From an uncultured Erysipelotrichaceae bacterium (GTDB lineage Bacteria; Bacillota_I; Bacilli_A; RF39; UBA660): 47,448 nt of DNA. Below the pieces are notes generated by a model. That model was given only the letters and a program-made list of their open reading frames with translations. It was not told the DNA's origin and ran no database searches. Shown here piece after piece: positions 44,595-47,448 of this stretch; the first letter of the stretch is position 1, and each line of letters starts with the position of its first letter. The stretch covers positions 1 to 47,448 of the forward strand of contig CADBYH010000020.1 of NCBI GenBank assembly GCA_902798815.1, read 5' to 3'. The position numbers and the translations under genes were made by a program.

Positions 44595-44626
44595 TAAAAA
44601 AAACACTTTGTTTTTTAAACAAGTGT
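44595..44626 (-). terminator. Terminator after tsaD
   Basis: ACACTTGTTT pairs with AAACAAAGTGT (one bulged base) and is followed by a run of eight T on the minus strand. The tsaD stop codon lies in the loop region. Confidence 0.78.
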
Positions 44627-45619
44627 ATCTTGTGATTTTGAATTCAAATCTAGTCCTGCTATTCTTCCATCTAAGTATGCATAATAGCCTGCTGCCGCAA
44701 TCATAGTTGCATTATCTGTACAATACTTCATTGGAGGAATTGATAGATCAACATTTAATTCTTCTGTTAATTTTTCCATTGCATCTCTTAATCCAGAATT
44801 TGCTGCTACACCACCTGCAACTATTACATTTTTAATACCTTCATTAATAATTGCCTTTTTTACTTTAGTAATTATTGATGATATTGCAACATCTTGAAAA
44901 GATGCAGCAAGATCTGCTGTTCTGATTTCTTCTCCTCTTTGATTTTCATTATGTACTAAATTAATAACTGCACTTTTTAGTCCACTAAATGAAAAATTAT
45001 AACTATCATCTTGTAGTGGAATAGGAAGTTTATATGATTTATTTCCTATTTTTGCTAGTTTATCTATTTTTGGTCCACCTGGATATTCTAGATTTATTAC
45101 TCTTGCTACCTTATCGTAACATTCTCCTATTGCATCATCTAGTGTTCCACCAAGTTTTTCAAACTTATAATGTTCTGTCATTTTAATTATTTCTGTATGT
45201 CCACCACTAACTACTATAGCAAGTAGTGGGAATTTCAATTCTTTAACAAGACTATTTGCATATATATGTCCTGCAATATGATGGACTGGAATTAATGGTT
45301 TATCATATATAAATGCTAGAGTTTTTGCTGCTTCTAAGCCAACTAACAAAGAACCTATTAATCCTGGTCCATAAGTTATTGCAATCGCATCTATATCTTC
45401 TATTCCCATATTTGCTTTTTCTAAGCATTCTTCAATTACTATTGTTATATTTTTAACATGTTGTCTACTTGCTATTTCAGGAACAACTCCACCATAGTCT
45501 TTATGAATATCAATTTGACTAGAAATAACAGTAGATATTTCTTCTGTTCCGTTTTTTACTATTGAAGCACTTGTCTCATCACAACTACTCTCAATTCCAA
45601 GAATATACATATCTTTCAT
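44615..45619 (-). CDS. tsaD: tRNA t6A threonylcarbamoyltransferase TsaD
   Basis: TsaD transfers the threonylcarbamoyl group to A37 of ANN-reading tRNAs. The 334-residue length is typical. GIESSCDETS starts the ASKHA fold, VHHIAGH carries the metal-binding His pair, VVSGGHTE and GGTLDDAIGE bind nucleotide, and CTDNATMIAAAG closes the active site. Start: ATG 45619 after CAGGTGAT. It is the last gene of tsaE-tsaB-rimI-tsaD, which together hold the complex formed by TsaB, TsaD and TsaE. TsaC/Sua5, which makes the intermediate, is not in the window. Confidence 0.97.
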   Translation of the reverse strand: MKDMYILGIESSCDETSASIVKNGTEEISTVISSQIDIHKDYGGVVPEIASRQHVKNITIVIEECLEKANMGIEDIDAIAITYGPGLIGSLLVGLEAAKTLAFIYDKPLIPVHHIAGHIYANSLVKELKFPLLAIVVSGGHTEIIKMTEHYKFEKLGGTLDDAIGECYDKVARVINLEYPGGPKIDKLAKIGNKSYKLPIPLQDDSYNFSFSGLKSAVINLVHNENQRGEEIRTADLAASFQDVAISSIITKVKKAIINEGIKNVIVAGGVAANSGLRDAMEKLTEELNVDLSIPPMKYCTDNATMIAAAGYYAYLDGRIAGLDLNSKSQDTLV

Positions 45620-45652
45620 ATTATCACCTGTAGTATCTTTTTCTTTATATAT

Positions 45653-46057
45653 TTATTTGTTATTCACTTTTCTTTCCATTAGAATACCATCTATTCCATT
45701 GTAGTAATTTTTTCTGATCGCAACTTGTTTAAAACCGTTTTTCTCGTATAGTTTTATCGCATATATATTATCTTTTCTAACTTCTAACGTTATATTTTTA
45801 TTAACTTTTTGTATTAATTTTTTTAATAAGAAATCTCCTTTTCCACAATTTCTGTGGATTAAATTTATTTCGAACATATTTATCTCTGCTCTTTCATAAA
45901 TATCACTATAGTATATATATCCAATTATTTCATCTAACTCTTTTAAAATAATAACTCTTCCATATGGATTATTTATTACTTCTTTTTTTATATAATCTAC
46001 ATTAATAAAAGAATTATTTAGTAATGAAATATTATTTTTATCAATTTCTATGATCAT
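45653..46057 (-). CDS. rimI: Ribosomal-protein-alanine N-acetyltransferase RimI-like (GNAT)
   Basis: This 134-residue GNAT acetyltransferase has the acetyl-CoA loop in RNCGKGDFLLKKL (a variant of R-G-x-G-x-G/A), LEVRKDNIYAIKLYEKNGF and a C-terminal RKNYYNGIDGILM, as in RimI, which acetylates the N-terminus of ribosomal protein S18. It overlaps the tsaB stop by ATGA and sits between tsaB and tsaD, the standard place for rimI. The acetyl-CoA loop is slightly degenerate (Asn-Cys-Gly-Lys-Gly), so the activity should be regarded as likely rather than certain. Confidence 0.88.
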   Translation of the reverse strand: MIIEIDKNNISLLNNSFINVDYIKKEVINNPYGRVIILKELDEIIGYIYYSDIYERAEINMFEINLIHRNCGKGDFLLKKLIQKVNKNITLEVRKDNIYAIKLYEKNGFKQVAIRKNYYNGIDGILMERKVNNK

Positions 46058-46674
46058 ATTTTACTTTCTTCTGCTGCGGTTAGTTTTAAGTATTCAGGAT
46101 TTACCATATGTGGATTAATACTCTTTTTATTTTTACTGTTGTTAATTATTTTTAAAAAATTGGGTCTATACTCAATTAGATTAAAATTCTCATCAAACTC
46201 ATCATTTGAAATATATTCTACATTATCATATTTTTTTACATGTTTTTTTAGTTCATCTATTTTGATGTGCTGTGGAGAAAGTAATTCTTTATCCTTATTA
46301 TATATAGCTGCATACACATATCCTCTTCTCGCATTTATAATAGGAACATGAATTTTTTCATCTTCTACTGATAATGACATTGCTTCAAGCGATGTCATTG
46401 TAGTTATTGGTATATTTAAACTCCATGCAAAAACTTTTGCAATTGTTATACCTATTCTTATTCCCGTAAAGGATCCTGGTCCATTTATCACAACTATATT
46501 TGTAATATCATTTGGTTTTATATTATTTTCTTCAAACATTGAAACAATTCTTGGAAGTGCTACTTTTGATAAACTTTGCCCATATTCTTCGCAAATTTCT
46601 CCTAATATAGTATTATCTTTTACTATTGAGGAATATAGATAATTTGATGATGTATCTATGTATAGATATATCAT
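46054..46674 (-). CDS. tsaB: tRNA t6A biosynthesis protein TsaB
   Basis: TsaB is the inactive ASKHA paralogue that scaffolds TsaD and TsaE. The 206-residue protein has LYIDTSSN at the start, VVINGPGSFTGIRIG (a universal TsaB signature) and PIINARRGYVYAA. The C-terminal part is shortened and divergent, as is common. Its ATG overlaps the end of tsaE (4 bases), and its stop overlaps rimI, so the four genes are translated as a coupled set. Confidence 0.95.
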   Translation of the reverse strand: MIYLYIDTSSNYLYSSIVKDNTILGEICEEYGQSLSKVALPRIVSMFEENNIKPNDITNIVVINGPGSFTGIRIGITIAKVFAWSLNIPITTMTSLEAMSLSVEDEKIHVPIINARRGYVYAAIYNKDKELLSPQHIKIDELKKHVKKYDNVEYISNDEFDENFNLIEYRPNFLKIINNSKNKKSINPHMVNPEYLKLTAAEESKI

Positions 46675-47129
46675 AGAATTGCCTCACATAGATCTTCATA
46701 TTTTTTTCCATAAGGAGTAATAATTATTATTCTTTTATTTTCATCTTCTGATGAACTTTTTATACGAATATCAAGGCGTTTTTCTGGAATATAATCAGGT
46801 ATCATATCTGCCCACTCTATAATGGTAACACCTTTCTTTGTATAATATTCCTCTATTCCTAAGTCATCTGCGTTTCCTTCTACTCTATATACATCCATAT
46901 GAAATAATGGCATCTCACCAGAATGATATTCCTTAATAATGTTAAATGTTGGAGATGTAACTTCTTCTTTTACTTCCAATGCTTGTGCAAATCCTTTAGT
47001 AAAAACTGTTTTTCCTGTTCCTAAATCTCCTTTTAAACAAATAACCATATTAGGAAACTTTTCAGATTCAATATTTTGAGCTAATTCAATTGTCTCCTCT
47101 TCAGAATAAGTAACTATTTTATAATCCAT
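46671..47129 (-). CDS. tsaE: tRNA t6A biosynthesis ATPase TsaE
   Basis: TsaE is the P-loop ATPase that reactivates the TsaBD complex between rounds. The 152 residues contain LKGDLGTGKTVF (Walker A), TSPTFNIIKEY (switch I) and FHMDVYRVEG (Walker B-like), then IIEWADMI. I chose ATG 47129, 6 bases after AGGTGATA. The in-frame GTG at 47138 lies within that site. It is first in the operon behind a recognisable promoter. Confidence 0.95.
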   Translation of the reverse strand: MDYKIVTYSEEETIELAQNIESEKFPNMVICLKGDLGTGKTVFTKGFAQALEVKEEVTSPTFNIIKEYHSGEMPLFHMDVYRVEGNADDLGIEEYYTKKGVTIIEWADMIPDYIPEKRLDIRIKSSSEDENKRIIIITPYGKKYEDLCEAIL

Positions 47130-47147
47130 TTGTATCACCTATTTTTT

Positions 47148-47175
47148 ATTATATCAAAAAAAAAGACTTATACAA
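47148..47175 (-). promoter_or_regulatory. Promoter for the tsaE-tsaB-rimI-tsaD operon
   Basis: TTGTAT (47175-47170), a 16-base spacer ending in TGA, and TATAAT (47153-47148) on the minus strand, about 19 bases before the tsaE start. Confidence 0.62.
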
Positions 47176-47192
47176 CTCAATTTTACATTTAT

Positions 47193-47226
47193 TAAAAAAA
47201 ATATAATATGATTTACACATTATATT
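47193..47226 (-). terminator. Terminator of the rRNA operon
   Basis: On the minus strand an 11-bp stem (47226-47216 with 47210-47200, one G-U pair) with a 5-base loop is followed by seven T. It lies 24 bases after the 5S rRNA end. Confidence 0.8.
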
Positions 47227-47249
47227 TACTAAAAAAATACAAAAAAAAA

Positions 47250-47357
47250 TTCTTGGCAACGTCCTATTTTCGCATACACTATCTTCGGCGCTGAGTGGCT
47301 TAACTTCTGTGTTCGGGATGGGAACAGGTGTACCTCACTCGCTAACATAACCAAGAA
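47250..47357 (-). rRNA. rrf: 5S ribosomal RNA
   Basis: The minus strand has the universal 5S core: CCTGTTCCCATCCCGAACAC, then AGAAGTTAAGCCACTCAGCG and TAGGACGTTGCCAAG. The terminal helix forms between CTTGG at the 5' end and CCAAG at the 3' end. About 108 bases, normal for a low-GC Gram-positive. The exact ends are uncertain by a few bases. Confidence 0.97.
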
Positions 47358-47416
47358 AATATAGAGAAATAATTCTCTGAAAACTAAGATATTGTGTTCA
47401 TCAAATTATTAAATTA

Positions 47417-47448
47417 TGATTAAATCCTCGATCTATTAGTACTGGTCA
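47417..47448 (-). rRNA. rrl: 3' tip of 23S ribosomal RNA, cut by the window edge
   Basis: The last bases on the minus strand, TGACCAGTACTAATAGATCG followed by AGGATTTAATC, match the 3' end of bacterial 23S rRNA. About 60 bases separate it from 5S, with no tRNA between them. The rest of the rRNA operon lies beyond the window. Confidence 0.9.

Noticed and set aside
47358-47416. A tRNA gene between 23S and 5S
   Set aside because: The spacer is only about 60 bases, A/T-rich, and has no cloverleaf or TTC-loop motif.

Overview
The window is AT-rich DNA (roughly a quarter G+C by eye) from a walled, low-GC Gram-positive bacterium. The best guess is an uncultivated gut member of the Bacillota, such as an RF39/Erysipelotrichia-like Bacilli lineage. 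The evidence is AGGAGG/GGTGAT-type ribosome binding sites, lipoteichoic-acid synthase, LytR-CpsA-Psr and PASTA proteins, a sortase with its substrate, GatCAB and the Tsa proteins. TGA is used as a stop and Trp is encoded by TGG, so the code is the standard bacterial one, not the Mycoplasma one. Most genes lie on the minus strand. Intergenic gaps are short, and many terminator hairpins contain the stop codon of their gene.

Layout. 1-6.1 kb: envelope glycosylation genes (GT2 polyprenyl-phosphate sugar transferase, HAD-IB phosphatase-like protein, GT-C-like membrane protein, GtrII-like transferase, O-antigen-ligase-like protein). 6.3-20.8 kb: cell envelope block with a kinase-less PASTA protein, a broken TasA/camelysin-like gene, a large secreted glucosaminidase, an LCP protein with extra domains, an LTA synthase, a YihY protein and a sensor with a degenerate GGDEF domain. 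20.9-30.2 kb: housekeeping genes gatCAB, ligA, a nucleotidyltransferase and pcrA, plus a GGDEF gene split by a one-base deletion. 30.2-33.1 kb: an operon of thioester surface protein, sortase and membrane protein. 33.2-35.8 kb: an SsuABC/ThiXYZ-like ABC importer. 35.8-38.6 kb: a secreted protein, a membrane-anchored XRE regulator and a divergent double-HTH regulator. 38.6-41.9 kb: an ABC-F gene with a leader-peptide attenuator, and a two-gene unit with a TM-hydrolase fusion. 42-44.5 kb: a possible 24-residue membrane peptide, and a FIST/iron-alcohol-dehydrogenase pair. 44.6-47.1 kb: the tsaE-tsaB-rimI-tsaD operon for tRNA t6A. 47.2 kb to the end: terminator, 5S rRNA and the 3' tip of 23S rRNA of an rRNA operon on the minus strand.

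Most striking points. (1) The ABC-F gene has a complete ribosome-mediated attenuation leader: TTGACA/TATAAT promoter, an 11-residue leader peptide (MYIHKVIGYTY), and competing anti-antiterminator, antiterminator and terminator helices. (2) The gatA-gatB junction has lost the end of GatA and the start codon of GatB, either a real deletion or an assembly fault. (3) Two genes are visibly broken and can be rebuilt by eye. (4) Several envelope proteins have unusual domain mixtures: LCP plus binding-protein-like plus PASTA, TM pair plus glucosaminidase, and a sortase with Gln where the catalytic Arg is expected, beside a substrate with a VPDTA sorting signal.
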